A DNA stretch of 64,000 nucleotides from Erigeron canadensis (lineage: Eukaryota > Streptophyta > Magnoliopsida > Asterales > Asteraceae): contig NC_057765.1 in NCBI RefSeq assembly GCF_010389155.1, positions 45,341,559 through 45,405,558 on the forward strand. The letters run 5' to 3'. A model generated the notes under the pieces. That model worked only from the letters and a program-made list of their open reading frames with translations, ran no database searches and was not told the origin of the DNA. Shown piece after piece: positions 1 to 15,757 of the stretch; position 1 is the stretch's first letter; each line of letters begins with the position of its first letter. Made by a program: the position numbers and the translations under genes.

Positions 1-745
1 CACTTGTATTCCTCAAAATCATTGGTTACCTATTAACCAAATTCATATAAATCATCAATATTGACTATTGAGACATATCGTCTTTTCTATTTTTTGTTTT
101 TTTGCCCAATACTTTCCAAGCCAATTATTTTTACTTCCTTATCATTATTTCATCATTACCTTATAAAATCATAATTTTTCTTGAACTTTTTATGCCACAT
201 AACGTGACACAAAAACAATCTCCAAATCTTATCAAATTTTAATATATGTTTCATAGCTCAGTCCAGATACTAAGAAATTAATATTAACCCAAACAACCAC
301 CTTAATCAAACTAGAAAACTAAGAAATAGTACCTTAAAAAGATGATAATCAAAGCCTATAATTGATTATGAATGATTTGGCATATTTGATTTGACCTGAA
401 ACCCGCTATTTCTCCTTCTCTTCTTCTATTTTCCTTTCCGGCCGACTTCGTCCTCTCGCCATTTCTTTCTTTCTTCTCTCGGCCGCCTTACTTTCTTTTC
501 TTGTTTTGTTTTCTAGATGACCAAATGACCATTTAATTATTATTATATAGATTGAATTAATTTCAATTTTTCATTAACATCCCTCACTTTATAACTATCT
601 TGCACTTTTAGTCCTTCTAGTAAACATCACTTAAAAACTAGGTCCGACATTTAATTTATACGTCTTTATGAACAACTCATCATTTATTCATTTGAAGTAT
701 ATTACTTTTAATAATATAATAATACTGCGAAATTCGGGGTGTTAC
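1..745 (-). mobile_element. Partial LTR-like sequence (Ty3/gypsy style), minus strand
   Basis: Read on the minus strand, the sequence beginning at 745 starts TGTAACACCCCG, a common start of plant Ty3/gypsy LTRs. It is preceded by a purine-rich GTGTGGGATAG tract (about 747-757) that could be the polypurine primer. The body runs off the left edge of the window, so the other LTR end and any target-site duplication cannot be seen. No gag or pol coding was recognised in the flanking 746-1562. The call rests on the terminal motif and the adjacent purine tract only. Confidence 0.4.
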
Positions 746-1562
746 AACTATCCCACACTTGTTTGATTCGTGTCCTCATGAATCGTCTCTACATTAGGTT
801 TGTCTTAACTGCAATCAATCTATCCAACTGCATAAATCTTAATAACCTGAAATCTTGGCACGATTACATATCGAGTGAAATTAGCTCATTTCTTTTTACC
901 GCTAGTCTAACTATTATAGGTGTTAATTCTCCGGCTTAATCGAAGGCATCTATCTATAAGGATAACTTCCAGTTATCATTTTAATAAGATATGTCTTTAA
1001 GTTGTTTAATCCTGCAAACCTTACTTTACTTGTTATCTGCAAAATTCAGAATTCATATCTAACTTAAAGAGTCTAAAACCACTCCGCTAACCGAGGTATA
1101 AAAAATATAGTTATTTTCCCTACAACAATTTATAAGGAGTCACCCTCTTAACCGTAATTAGCTTAACAATAATTAGGGCTCTGCACCAACTCAATCAGTC
1201 TCTAATGGCAAATTAGATATCAGCATAAATAAAATATACAAAACATCAAATTTACTAAACACGATAATTTGGGTTGCTATGCCTATTTACATCATTGGCT
1301 ACATTAGATACTGTACTCAAATATCTACTTTTGGTCTTGTCTGCCTTGTTACCCGTTAGGGTTCCATTCTAACACTATCTAATTGGTTACCTAAATCTTA
1401 CAAATCATCAACTAAATTTTGTGATTACCAATCCACCACTTTGATTAACCGCATGTTCTTGGGAATTTCTCTTAAGTGTAATCTCAATTTCAAGCACTTA
1501 TCATTGCTAGCAAAACATAAATAACTGCTATTTTACGGTTATTCAAACCAATTTGAATATCG
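746..1562. other. AT-rich intergenic stretch, no gene seen
   Basis: No reading frame with recognisable protein similarity on either strand. It may be decayed internal sequence of the retroelement whose LTR-like end lies at 745, but no conserved domain supports this. Confidence 0.4.
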
Positions 1563-2180
1563 TAAAAATGGGTAGAGATCCAGAGAGAATGAAGAGAATG
1601 TTCGTTTCTTAATTTGTTTTGTTTTATTTTTATGATATTTTTTTTTCCAGGTTTTTCATTATTTTTTTAGTTAAGTAAACCCATAAAAAAAATGTAGTTT
1701 CTTACCCGAATTAGTGAGCTATACATATAACGGTACGAGTTTCGCCTTAAGGATATTAATTAGGGGTCGCTGGTAGGAGTGATATGTCATAGAGGGTGAT
1801 AGGTCATAGGTGGTGATCGGTGATGAGGTGATCTACCTAACGGGTTTCGCCATTCGCTATCATGACTCTGTCATGGACTGAGAGGCTTCATCTTTTGATT
1901 TTTTTTTTTATAAATTCGTTAGATAAAGAAATGATGGAAAAAAGTGAACAAAAAAAAATAAAATCAAAACAACAAGTTAAATAAAAAACGAACTTTCTCT
2001 CTCTTATCTACTTAAAGGTATTTTTTCATTTGATATTTATCCCATAAAAAATTCTAGTTTAAATCAAATATAACTTCAATAATATTAAATTCTATTATCC
2101 GTTATCCGAATTCAACATAAAAGCTATAGTCTTAAGATACATATTTTATTGATTATATAGTTTGTTATTTAAAATTTACT
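1563..2180. repeat. Dispersed repeat A, copy 1
   Basis: A block of about 0.6 kb starting near AAAAATGGGTAGAGATCC. It reappears at 4282-4900 with high similarity, and in diverged form at about 53280-53720. Shared landmarks in order are the GGGTAGAGATCCAGAGAGA start, a poly-T stretch, TTAAGGATATTAAT, a GATCGGTGATG-type segment, an ATCATGACTCTGTCATGG segment, and an A-rich tail with TCTCTCTCTTATCTACTTAA. The GTGATN-rich centre resembles sequence often found inside non-autonomous plant Helitrons, but no clean ends were found. No coding capacity. Confidence 0.6.
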
Positions 2181-2239
2181 AAAAATTTGGTAATCTACAT
2201 ATATCTATCTATATCTACATGTAATATAAATATATATAT

Positions 2240-3240
2240 GGAAAAATACATAAAAGGGGAACCTATTTACCTAAAATTCCTAAAAAGGGAACCTATTTTG
2301 TTTTCGTTTATTTAAAGGATACAGATTTAATAAATTTCCTAAAAAGGGGAATATTGTTAGTTTTAGACGATAGACAACTGTTAAATTCGTTAGTTTTGCT
2401 TACGTGGCATTTACTAAAACATATTATACATTAAAAAAACAAAAAAAATACATATATACGTATATATATATATATACAAATCTTTCCCCCTTCTTTCCAT
2501 TTTCTCTCCCCAATTATTCTTTTCCCCCTTTTCTATTTCCCCCCCCAAATCCCATGAACCCTAATTTTTCTATATGTAATAATAAGTCTAAATGCTACTT
2601 ATATCCCCAACATGTTGTGTCAAGACTAAGATCAAATCCATTACATTCTCATCAAACAACAGTTCTAAGAATCTATCTCTAAGAAGTATGAGTTTAGAGG
2701 CTCATCCAGTAACTCTTTGCTGCATTGTGATATCTTGAACAACTAAAATGTTGCGAAATAAGTAATTACCAGCTACACCAACTTCCAGTCATCCTCCGAC
2801 CTCCGTGAACAAATCCCTGATTCAAAAATAAACTAAACTACGGGGACAACATCAAACAACCAAGATGTCTAAAGCAGTATGAGTTAGGATCTACTGATCA
2901 AAAACAAGAACTGAACATATTAATTTTAAGCGACAACTGAACCAAATAAACTTTAAACATAATTATTCACAAATTTATGTTTTTCATTATTTGGAAAGGC
3001 AGATATCCACACTTTTACCACACATTCGTCCCAGTTACGTGGTACCCTCAATAACCCCTATGCCAAGGCCCATATCTTTATCACTAATAGAATGATACAT
3101 ACAGATGAAACACTTGCCAGCACCACCCCTAATTTGATAATAGAAAAATTAGGGTTCATGGGATTTGGGGGGGAAATAGAAAAGGGGGAAAAGAAGAATC
3201 GGGGAGAGAAAGTGGAAAGAAGGGGGAAAGATTTGTATAT

Positions 3241-3271
<31 letters not shown>

Positions 3272-3486
3272 ATGTAATTTTTTTGTTTTTTTAATGTATA
3301 ATTTGTTTTAGTAAATGTCACGTAAGCAAACTAACGAAGTTAACAGCTGCCTATCGTCTAAAACTAACAATATTCCCCTCTTTAGGAAATTTATTAAAAT
3401 TGTATCCTTTAAATAAACAAAAAACAAAATAAGTTCCTCTTTTTAGGAATTTTAGGTAAATAGGTTCCCCTTTTATGTATTTTTCC
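2240..3486. mobile_element. Long-TIR (MULE-like) non-autonomous element, about 1.25 kb
   Basis: The two ends are inverted copies of each other over about 335 bp. The left arm (2240-2574) starts GGAAAAATACATAAAAGG and the right arm (about 3143-3486) ends with its complement. Both arms carry the same internal landmarks in mirror order: a TTTAAAGGATAC-type segment, a microsatellite of TA, a C-rich or G-rich run, and CCATGAACCCTAATTTTTC. The loop 2575-3142 has no recognisable gene. Flanks are TA repeats on both sides, so a 9-bp target duplication of alternating TA is possible but cannot be proved. Open frames inside the arms are repeat-derived. Confidence 0.75.
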
Positions 3487-3492
3487 CATATA

Positions 3493-4255
3493 TATATAAT
3501 ATAAAGTTGAGTTATAGTTGCTTAGTTAAAACAAAAATTGCGATTAACTTTTATGATTGAATTTATGAGGGGCTAAGTGATAGTTGCTTTTTCAGCACAA
3601 AAGTTTTCTTGAAATTTATGAGGAATTGAATGTATTGATGGTTGTTGTAATTGCTTATGATGTTTATATGTTCTTGATAATGGTTAGTGTTCATATGAAG
3701 TTTAATGTGGATCATTGAATGTTTATGGTTAGTTTTTATTTCCAATAGATATACTCAACTTTTTAAAAGCTGGATCTAAGACATTGAACCCGTCTTTTAA
3801 ATTTCACTAGTGGGACCGATCAAAAGACACTTGAACCGGATTTTATATAATATAAAGTTGAGTTATAATTACTTAGTTAAAACAAAAATTGTGATTAACT
3901 TTTATGACTGAATTTATGAGGGGCTAAGTGATAGTTGCTTTTTTAGCACAAAAGTTTTCTTGAAAATTATGATGAAATTTATGAGGAATTGAATGTATTG
4001 ATGTTTCTTGTAATTGCTTATGATGTTTATATGTTTTTGATAATGGTTAGTGTTCATATGAAGTTTAATGTGGATCATTGATAATGGTTAGTGTTCATAT
4101 GAAGTTTAATGTGGATCATTGAATGTTTATGGTTAGTTTTTATTTCCAATTGATATACTTAACGTTTTAAAAGCTGGATTTAACACATTGAACCCGTCTT
4201 TTAAATTTCACTAGTAGGATCGATCAAAAGACACTTGGACCGGATTTTTTTAAGA
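3493..4255. repeat. Direct tandem duplication B (two copies of about 350-410 bp)
   Basis: Copy 1 (3493-3842) and copy 2 (3843-4255) both begin TATAATATAAAGTTGAGTTA and end near GACACTTGRACCGGATTTT. Copy 2 is longer because a unit of about 41 bp beginning GATAATGGTTAGTGTTC is itself duplicated in tandem (about 4038-4119). No protein-coding potential is seen. The duplication lies directly between the long-TIR element and the second copy of repeat A. Confidence 0.75.
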
Positions 4256-4281
4256 AATATACATTTATCAATATAATATCA

Positions 4282-4900
4282 TAAAAATGGGTAGAGATCC
4301 AGAGAGAAAGAAGAGAAGGTTCGTTTCTTATTTTTTTTTTTGTTTTGTTTTTATGATTTTTAATTTTTTTTTTTCAAGTTTTTCATTCTTTTTTTAGTTA
4401 AGTCAATCCATAAAAAAAATGAAGTTTTTTACCTGAATTAGTGAGTTATACATATAAGAGTACAATACGAGTTTCGCCCTTAAGGATATTAATAAGGGGT
4501 TGCTGGTGGGAGTGATATGTCATAGAGGGTGATCGGTGATGGGGTGATCTACCTAACGGGTTCTGCATTTCGCTATCATGACTCTGTCATGGACTGGGAG
4601 GCTTCATCTTTTGATTTTTTTTTTTTTAAATTAGTTAGATAAAAAAAATGATGGAAAAAAGTGTAAAAAAAAAATAAAATCAAAAAAACAAGTTAAAAAA
4701 AAAAAAAAACCTTTCTCTCTCTTATCTACTTAAGGTATTTTTCATTTGATCTTTATCCCATAAAAATTCTAGTTTAAATCAAATATATAACTTCAATAAA
4801 ATTAAAATTCTATTATCCGCTATCCGAATTCAACATAAAAGCTATAGTCTTAAGATCAGATAAATATTTTATTGATTATATGGTTTGTTATTTAAAATTT
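4282..4900. repeat. Dispersed repeat A, copy 2
   Basis: Second copy of the block at 1563-2180, in the same orientation and close enough in sequence to be a fairly recent duplicate. Differences are mostly homopolymer lengths and single substitutions. Together with the TIR element and duplication B it forms an A - TIR - B - B - A arrangement. Confidence 0.6.
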
Positions 4901-4955
4901 TGCATACATTATATAAATTATTGATATTGATATTACTAAAAAATTGGTAATTAAT

Positions 4956-6076
4956 AAATAAAGTTTCATAGCAAAAGTGACCAGTGGGTAGAGTGTGACG
5001 GACCCGACCAACATTTAAAACCAAATTAATCTTTCGACCAAGGACATTACGTATACTTTCATAGCTATCTTCTCTATCTTTATCATCAATATATCTTGTA
5101 ATTGATAAATTTGAGCTTGATTGATTGTTTGATGATTATAAAAATTAGATTCCATTATGTGAAAAGTCTCATTGTATAAATGTGTAAGTCGGAACCCTTT
5201 AAGTAGTTTACTCCTTGACTGATTACCTCCTATGACTTATCATTTGATGACCTTTCATCCCACCAGTTACCCTTCCACTTTGAAACACTGTTTTCGATTA
5301 GCTTGCTCATATGAAAGTAAATGAGCTAATTTTATCTAGATATGTTACTTTCAATGTTTAAGGTATATAACTTGCACATGTGTAAATTATAAAAAACGAA
5401 AATTAAAAAGTCGTCTAACGATATAAGGTTTTTAGGACAGTGTTTAAAAACATCACATTGAAATGAAATAAAACCATTAAAAAAAAATGATGCAAAAATT
5501 AAATATGAAATGAAATATAAGCATAAAAAAATTATTTATGTCTTGTACCAAATGTAAATTTGAAATAAAACAAAAAAGAAAAAGACATATGTTTTGAAAA
5601 GTTAATGTGGTATATGTAATTTAATTTTTTCCTAATCATGATTTGACTATTTGTTATCATATTAAAGTTAAAAGGATTGTAAGGTAATCAGTTCTCAAAT
5701 ATAATGAAAGAAATTAAAAAAGAAACAGTAATCCATAGAAGAAAATGAGGCAGCATAAAGTAAATTAAAATCAATCATGGTAACAGGTGGATTGAAACAG
5801 TAGAATCTCAAGCACACACACACAGAGACAACAAGTCGGTATATAATAATGAGTTTGAGTAGTGTATGAAAAAGAAATGAAATAAAAATAAAAGTATTCA
5901 TCACGGATAACTAACCCCACCACAATACCTTACCACATGGGTGGTGGTTGTTGAAAAGTCTGTGTTTTATTAAAAAGTCGTCGGGTCTTGTTTTTTCAAT
6001 CCCTAAATTTAATTTCCTTCTTTCTTTGTGTGTTCCCTTGTAATTGTAATTGTAAGAGAGAGAGAGAGAGGGGGGG
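4956..6076 (+). promoter_or_regulatory. Upstream region and 5' leader of the MAP kinase gene
   Basis: No gene is seen here. The last 25 bases before the start codon are a (GA)n tract running into a G-run, typical of a plant 5' UTR. The transcription start and a TATA box were not resolved with confidence in this AT-rich stretch. Open frames on the minus strand around 5695-5904 have no recognisable product. Confidence 0.4.
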
Positions 6077-9532
<3,456 letters not shown>

Positions 9533-10845
9533 GGTATGTGTGTGTAGTTGATGTATACCACTTAACATTGTGGTATGATTCTGGGATTATTGTATCACCC
9601 CCGTATATATGTTCTTTCGCAGATTCGATATACAAAATAAATACAAATGGTATATTGGGTTTAGTTTTACTTGCATCATGTGTTTTTCCCCCTTCCTTTT
9701 CTTTTTTGTAAAGTGGGCAGTTTAAGTTATGCGAACAATATTGTATTGCTAATTTTGCGCTCTTATACGTCTGTTTTCAAGTATGGCTGGTCTACATAAA
9801 AATGGTAAGAAACTGTAAGCTCATGAAGATCTTAAGAACTCAGGTAGAAGTTCTTAGGGACTCCCTCATTTGTAAACCATCCAAGAAAAGAAATAAATTT
9901 TCTTTACTTCCTAAATCTATTTCATGTAATATTCATTTGGTCTATGAAGAAGATGACGCAAGAGTATGTCTCACTGCTTCTTTTTAACTGACAATGACTC
10001 ATTGATCCAGCTTTTCTCCTAATTTTGGTAGCTATAGCCCAAATCCAGAACAATGTACAAGTCCAGTTCTGGGGAACTGGGGAAGGGCCGTGGCTCTTTG
10101 AATAATCTATGTTTCAGTGTTTAAGTATTGCTTTATACAATTATACTTAATTTAGCATAAGCCCATATGCGGGTTAAGTCTGAACTTGAAGCACTATACA
10201 ACTGCTATTTGCATAGTATGCAACTATGCAAGTCATTATATCAAACTGTCGTGCTAGTCTATATTATCTGAAATTTTTGAGCTTGAATACTTTAAGTGAT
10301 TGGTGTTTTTCTTTTTGGGTGGGGTAATGTAAGTAACCTGCAGCTTCTTACCCTTTTATAACAAATGACAGGTAGCTCGGGCTCACTTCAAACTATATGT
10401 AAAATGTAATCTTTTAACAAAAAAAATTAAAGCCTTTGCTTGTAAGAATGGAGGACATACAAGATATATTCCGAGGCAGAAATATATAAGATACCTGGCG
10501 AACTCGACCTGGAATCCAGATCTGTGCCCCATAATCTACGTATAATATTTTACCAGAGTTAACAAAATGGCAAATTCTCATAGGTAACAATTTAAAGAAT
10601 ATTATGGTGTTAAATATTACATGTTTCTTTCTATACAATCATCAAGATACATGTTGGATCATATGCAATTTCTAAATTTGTATATGGAGTCTGACCTATT
10701 TAGCAATGGGGATAAGCACACAACATACGTGTATGAAGATGGGTTGTGTATTGCATGTGGTGCATTTTAGCCAACTTTGTCAGACGGAGAGTTGAACATT
10801 TAGCTTTGATGTCTGCAACTTAAACATTATACCAATGGCTGGCTG
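9533..10845. other. 3' side of the MAPK gene, convergent with the DUF2358 gene
   Basis: Presumed MAPK 3' UTR (about 9533-9950) followed by intergenic sequence. No further exon or RNA gene is recognised. The stop codon of the next gene, on the opposite strand, lies at 10846-10848, so the two genes converge here. No polyadenylation signal can be assigned with confidence. Confidence 0.4.
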
Positions 10846-11793
10846 TTACTTACTCCAAAATCCTCTTCTAGGCGTCAGGAGTTGTTTAAACAATGCCATC
10901 TTTGGGACATTCCAGTGCTCCACATGCCTAAAAATTCCCACAATAACAATTCAACATACGGAGTATATATATATATATATATATATAAAGAGGGTAAGGT
11001 TTATGTAGCTGTTATACACCCAAGCTTGGGTGTAGAACCCCTCACATCTTGTTTTTTTAATCCATAATATTCATGGGGGGCAAGCATTTACATATATATT
11101 AAAAAATTAGTATGTGAGGGGTTCTACATCCCAGTTTGGGTGTATTACAGCCACGTACTCCATTAATCTCATATATAAAACAAAAAAGCAGTGTAGCAAA
11201 TTGTTGAGATGGATAACAATTTGTATACCTGCATACTTTTCCTGATTCTTTGCTGAGATAATACTCGGTGTAACCTGTAGCTGTAATTGAAAATGGGTAG
11301 TCAATAAAATAATAATAGAAAGAAAAGATTACCATGGCTAGCTGTATCAAATTATCAATATGATGGGATGACACTACGCAAGACAAGAAGAATGCTAAGA
11401 AGTACTTGTGTATATATTTCCTAGTAAATTCTCAAACTACTACTTCCTCAATATCTAATCCTCAAATCAACCATAGTGGGACTAACTGCACTGTAAAGAC
11501 TACTTTTATGTGTTCCTTACCTGAAAGAATAGGTTTCCATGGGAATGACATGGTGCAACTGAAACGCCAATGCCCGATTCCTTTATCCTACATCCATAAT
11601 AAGCCAAAGAAAAAAAAAAGGCTCATAATCAAGATGTATGCCCAAAAGACAGCCAAATTAAGAATAAGATATCTAAGGCGGTCCTTTAAAAAGAAGTAAA
11701 AAAGAATAGGTCGGTTTAACCAACAACTCAGCCTTAATTGTTGGATATATAAAAGAGGACAGTACAACCTAGCTAGCTTATATAGTGACTAGG

Positions 11794-11824
<31 letters not shown>

Positions 11825-13809
11825 GTAAGAAGCTAGCTAGGAAGACATTAAATTATTGGGGGCTTGGAACTCGATCTTTAATTTAGGATGGATAATTGGC
11901 AAAAGTAACACCCAAGTTTCTTGTTGATTAGATAGATACAAGTACCTTTCAAAAAAAAAAAAAAAGATAGATACGAGTGATGGATGGGATTGAGATCGAT
12001 ATGATGCTGCTAATTAATTTCCCTATGTAAGAATAATACAGCAATAACTTGAAAGCAGGCCAGGTAAGGTGAGGTGAGGTGTACCTCAAAATCTTGCCAT
12101 TTCATAAGCTTCATGTTTGATTTGTGAATAAGAGATCCAAAGTTTGTACAGTTTCTTTTGAAACGAGCTACCCCTTTAAAGGAACCTGCGGGATCAGCAA
12201 ATTCACAGTCGTCTTCATATGCATCTACCGTAACAGCACCTGATCCAAATCCATGATCAACCTCCCATACATATTTATATACTCGTATATGTGAATACAA
12301 TAACTAGATATATATATATATATTTCATTTACCTTCATGATCAACCCTTATTTTGAGAACCCATTTTTTTATGAACGGTGAGAACTTCAAATTTTCATAT
12401 TGGATCACATGTTTTTTTTGTGCATTCACATGTGAAACATTATAAAAATATATGTTGTAAAATATTATTTTTTTCAGAACCTTATATATAGCCGTTTGTC
12501 ACATGCGAAGAAATATTATGAACAAATTTGTTCACAAGTTTATAAAAAGCTACTTTAAAAGTTTCTTAAAAAAGTTTCTTCTACAACATAAATTTTATAT
12601 CATTTCACATATGAATGAACAAAAAAAAATTGTAAACAAATATATAATTTAAGAGTTCTTATGGTTTTTAAAAAAGATAGTTTTCAAAATAAGGAAACTA
12701 TATATATATACACGTTACTTTTGGCGAGTGTCTTTTTAGTAAAACGGTCCAAGATATGAAGGTACACTTTGACATGACAATCAAACAAAAAGCCATTTTT
12801 AAGCACCACATGCTCAAGATTATCTTCTTATTGTCCCCATATATGGGTTAGGACAACATATGTCACCGGTAGAGTATCGCACTGTACTCAAATACCGTCT
12901 CATGATTCCCTTATTTCCTTTGCATTTGATACCTTTGGGTTTCTTGCACGTAAGGTCGTCGAGCTATTTGGAAGGGTCCAACGGGTCATGCATAATAATG
13001 TTATGACACCACGATCGATGAATGTAGTTTTTAAACGTCTTAGTTTTGCTATATACAATATATAATGGTAATGGTTTTTTCTTAATTTGTTTATTATCCT
13101 TAATTTGTTTTAGTTTATTATTCTTATGATTTTCTTTATCGTTTTAGTAGATTAACACAAAAGAAGTATGAACAATCATTGTTATGTTTTGGAGATTGTT
13201 ATAATATGAGGCCTATTTTAATTATTTTAGTGTGAAAGAGGGCCTTTGAAAACCATGAGACTGCCTACCTCCTCCCAAAAAACGGAAAACAAATAAAAAA
13301 AACATTATGATTACGGGATGTATGTATGTACAAATATAAAATAAAGAAACGAGTCTAAATGGGGGGAGACGTATAGTACCTGTAACGAAATAGGACCTCT
13401 GAAAATCTTGTTTGATGGTATCAACTATGATGGAGCGGTCAATAACATTATTAATGGACGATGATCCACCATTATTCATAATAATAATGGGTGTGGTCGT
13501 CGTATTTTGATTACTCCGGAAAAGCGATGCTGCAATTCCAAGAAGCTCGGAGGCATACCAAGCAGTTTTCAGAAGCAAGTCATTCATGCTTCCAGATGAA
13601 TCATTATCGGTGGTGGTGGTTGTTGAGTTATCATCATCTCTAGTACCTCCTCCTCCTCCGATGGTGCACCGGATTTTTGTCAGGTGGAGGTGGTTGCGAT
13701 TATTTGAAGATGAGATTTTTGAAAACAAGGCTGGTGGTGGTCTACTAATGAAACGGTGGTGGATGATGCAAGTAATAGTTGTTGTTGGATACACTAGCGT
13801 GGTTGCCAT
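10846..13809 (-). CDS. DUF2358 / NTF2-like protein, probably plastid-targeted
   Basis: Conserved plant protein of the DUF2358 (NTF2/SnoaL-like fold) family with no established biochemical role. Five exons on the minus strand: 13809-13380, 12239-12085, 11587-11521, 11280-11229, 10927-10846. They sum to 786 nt, or 261 aa plus stop, with every junction in phase. Residues 1 to about 60 are rich in Thr, Ser, Ile and Arg with few acids, as in a chloroplast transit peptide; Thr/Gly/Asn-rich low complexity follows. The conserved domain starts near residue 130. Visible signatures are YEDDCEFADPAGSFKG, RFKRNCTNFGSL, GIGHWRFSC, SFPWKPILSATGYTEYY and HVEHWNVPKMAL, ending GFWSK. An in-frame ATG 12 codons upstream (13845) was not chosen, because MATTLVYP looks like the true transit-peptide start. 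Intron 1 exceeds 1.1 kb and intron 4 carries a small inverted-repeat element. From memory the closest Arabidopsis gene may be At2g46100. Confidence 0.9.
10985..11170. mobile_element. Small MITE-like inverted repeat in DUF2358 intron 4
   Basis: Two arms of about 47 bp in opposite orientation flank a short AT-rich loop. The left arm contains ACACCCAAGCTTGGGTGTAG and CCCCTCACAT; the right arm is its imperfect complement, with ATGTGAGGGG and TTGGGTGTATTACAG. A TA microsatellite (10967-10986) abuts the left side. The target duplication is not resolved. It lies wholly inside intron 4 (10928-11228), clear of both splice sites. Confidence 0.6.
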
Positions 13810-14082
13810 ATTTTTAACCAGTCCTCCATCCTCTCTCTGCCACACCTTTTCTTTTATTTATATTCTAATCTAATGTCGAATACGATGCTAAGATCGTAAA
13901 ATTTAATTTAGATTAAGAAAAATATTAAGTTTGACAAACTAATTAATGTTGGACTTTAATATATTCGTTGCATAATTAGAGTATATATTTTTAAAATTTT
14001 CAAAATTCAAAGTACAAAAATAGATGGATTATATAAATGTTCAAAATTAAAATAAAAAAAATAGATGGATTATATACAATTA

Positions 14083-14105
14083 CTAGTCCTAATATTCGCA
14101 TGCGA
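14083..14105 (-). mobile_element. Helitron 3'-terminus-like sequence
   Basis: On the minus strand this reads GCATCGCATGCGA, then a short A/T spacer, then CTAG followed by T. A hairpin, a CTRR terminus and insertion before T are the hallmarks of a Helitron 3' end. A related end lies at 16793-16796. The 5' end was not located. Confidence 0.4.
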
Positions 14106-14156
14106 TGCAAGGTCACCTCATAATTATTTATATTTATATTTCATATCTATAGTAAA

Positions 14157-14472
14157 GGGGAAAGATAATTTGAGACCAACTAAAAAAAGTCTAAAAAAGG
14201 ACCATTGATTTTCGTAACTTACACACCACCATCATCATCTACTACGATATACAAGACTTTTTTGTAAAAACACTAAGACTTCCAGTGACGAACCCACAGA
14301 ATAATAATGTGTAAGTTAACTTACACATGATTTTCTGGTGCGCCCGTCGCCGGAAAGTCTTAGTGTTTTTACAAAAAAGTCTTGTATATCGTAGTAGATG
14401 ATGATGATGTACAAAAATCAATGGTCCTAGTTGGTCCTAAAATAAGAGGCGGTCTCAAAATATCTCACCCCC
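14157..14472. mobile_element. MITE with 9-bp target-site duplication (MULE-type)
   Basis: A 316-bp element made almost wholly of two inverted arms of about 140 bp. Both arms carry GGACCATTGATTTT, CATCATCATCTACTACG, ATACAAGACTTTTTTG and AACACTAAGACTT in mirror order. Ends are GGGGAAAGATA on the left and the complement of GGGGGTGAGATA on the right. The direct repeat TATAGTAAA lies immediately outside both ends (14148-14156 and 14473-14481). A 9-bp duplication is characteristic of Mutator-like elements. No coding capacity. Confidence 0.85.
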
Positions 14473-14477
14473 TATAG

Positions 14478-14518
<41 letters not shown>

Positions 14519-14520
<2 letters not shown>

Positions 14521-15757
14521 TGAAGTTCCTGAAAGAAGGGGTGTTAAGGAAAGAAGGAAGAGAAGGTCCTATTGACCAATCATAACGCGACATGTGTCTA
14601 AATTAAAAAAAAAACGCGGTGGCAATTTCGTAAATAATTTAAAGTTTTGTGAAGCTTGGTCAGCTTCAACTCTCAGTGGGTTAGGTCAGCCTGAGTTGGA
14701 TCAGCTTAGTTTGGGTTAGCTTGATCAGGTTGGGTCAGCTTATGGTCTGGGTGAATTTGGGTCAGCTTGGGGTCTGGTGAGGTTAGGTCAGCTGGGGTTG
14801 GGCCTGGGTCAGTTTGGGTAAGCTTAGGGTCAGGTCAGCTTGGGGTTGGGTCAGTTTGAGGTCTGGGTCAGGGTTGGGTCAGCTTGACACACAATCTACA
14901 CAAATGTAGATTATGGGTTTTGGGTCAGCTTGGGTTCTGGGTTGGGTCAGCTTGGGTTCTGGGTTGGATCAGCTTGGGTTCTGGGTTGGGTCAGCTTGGG
15001 TTCTGGGTTGGGTCAAGTTGGGTTAGCTTGGAGTCTGATCAGGTTGGTCAGCTTGGGGTTGGGTTAGCTTGACACAATTTACACATAATCTACACAAATG
15101 TAGATTATGGGTTTTGGGTCAGCTTAGGTTCTGGGTTGGGTCAATTTGGGTCAGCTTGGGGTCTGGTCAGGTTAAGTCAGCTTGGGGTTGGGTTAGCTTG
15201 GCACAATTTACACATAATCTACACAAATGTATGTAGATTATGGGTTTTGGGTCAGCTTGGGTCACGTTGGGTCAACTTCGGGCTGTGTCAGGTTGCATCA
15301 GCTTGGGTTCTGGGTCAGGCTGGGTCAACTTGGGGTCTGGTCAGGTTGGGTCAGGTTGGGGTTGGGTTAGCTTGACACAATTTACACATAATCTACACAA
15401 ATGTAGATTATGAGTTTTGGGTCAGCTTGGGTCACGTTGGGTCAACTTCGGGTCTGTGTCAGGTTGAATCAGCTTGGGTTCTTGGTCAGGTTGGGGTTGG
15501 GTTGGATTAGCTTGGGGTTGACCAAGCTGACCAACCAAGCTGACCCAGAACCTAGGCTGACCAAACTGACCCAAGCTGACCACCCAAGCTAACTAGAAAC
15601 CAAGCTGACCCAAAACCCAGGCTGATCAAAAGTTTGATTTATTTACAAAAATGCCACCGCGCAATTTTTTTTTTTAAAACGACGTGTCACACTCTGATTG
15701 GTTAATATAACCTTCTCTCCCTTCTCTCCTTAACACACCTTCTTATTTGATCTCTCT

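Noticed and set aside
2404..3277. Two open frames with Pro/Phe/Tyr-rich or Lys/Glu-rich translations
   Set aside because: They lie in the two arms of the long-TIR element and mirror each other; there is no protein similarity.
13586..13873. Plus-strand open frame opposite the DUF2358 first exon
   Set aside because: It is the antisense of a real, in-phase coding exon with a transit-peptide-like composition.
14884..15592. Series of open frames with Gly, Leu, Trp, Val repeats
   Set aside because: They are translations of the G/T-rich minisatellite in the foldback element; composition and repeat period explain them fully.
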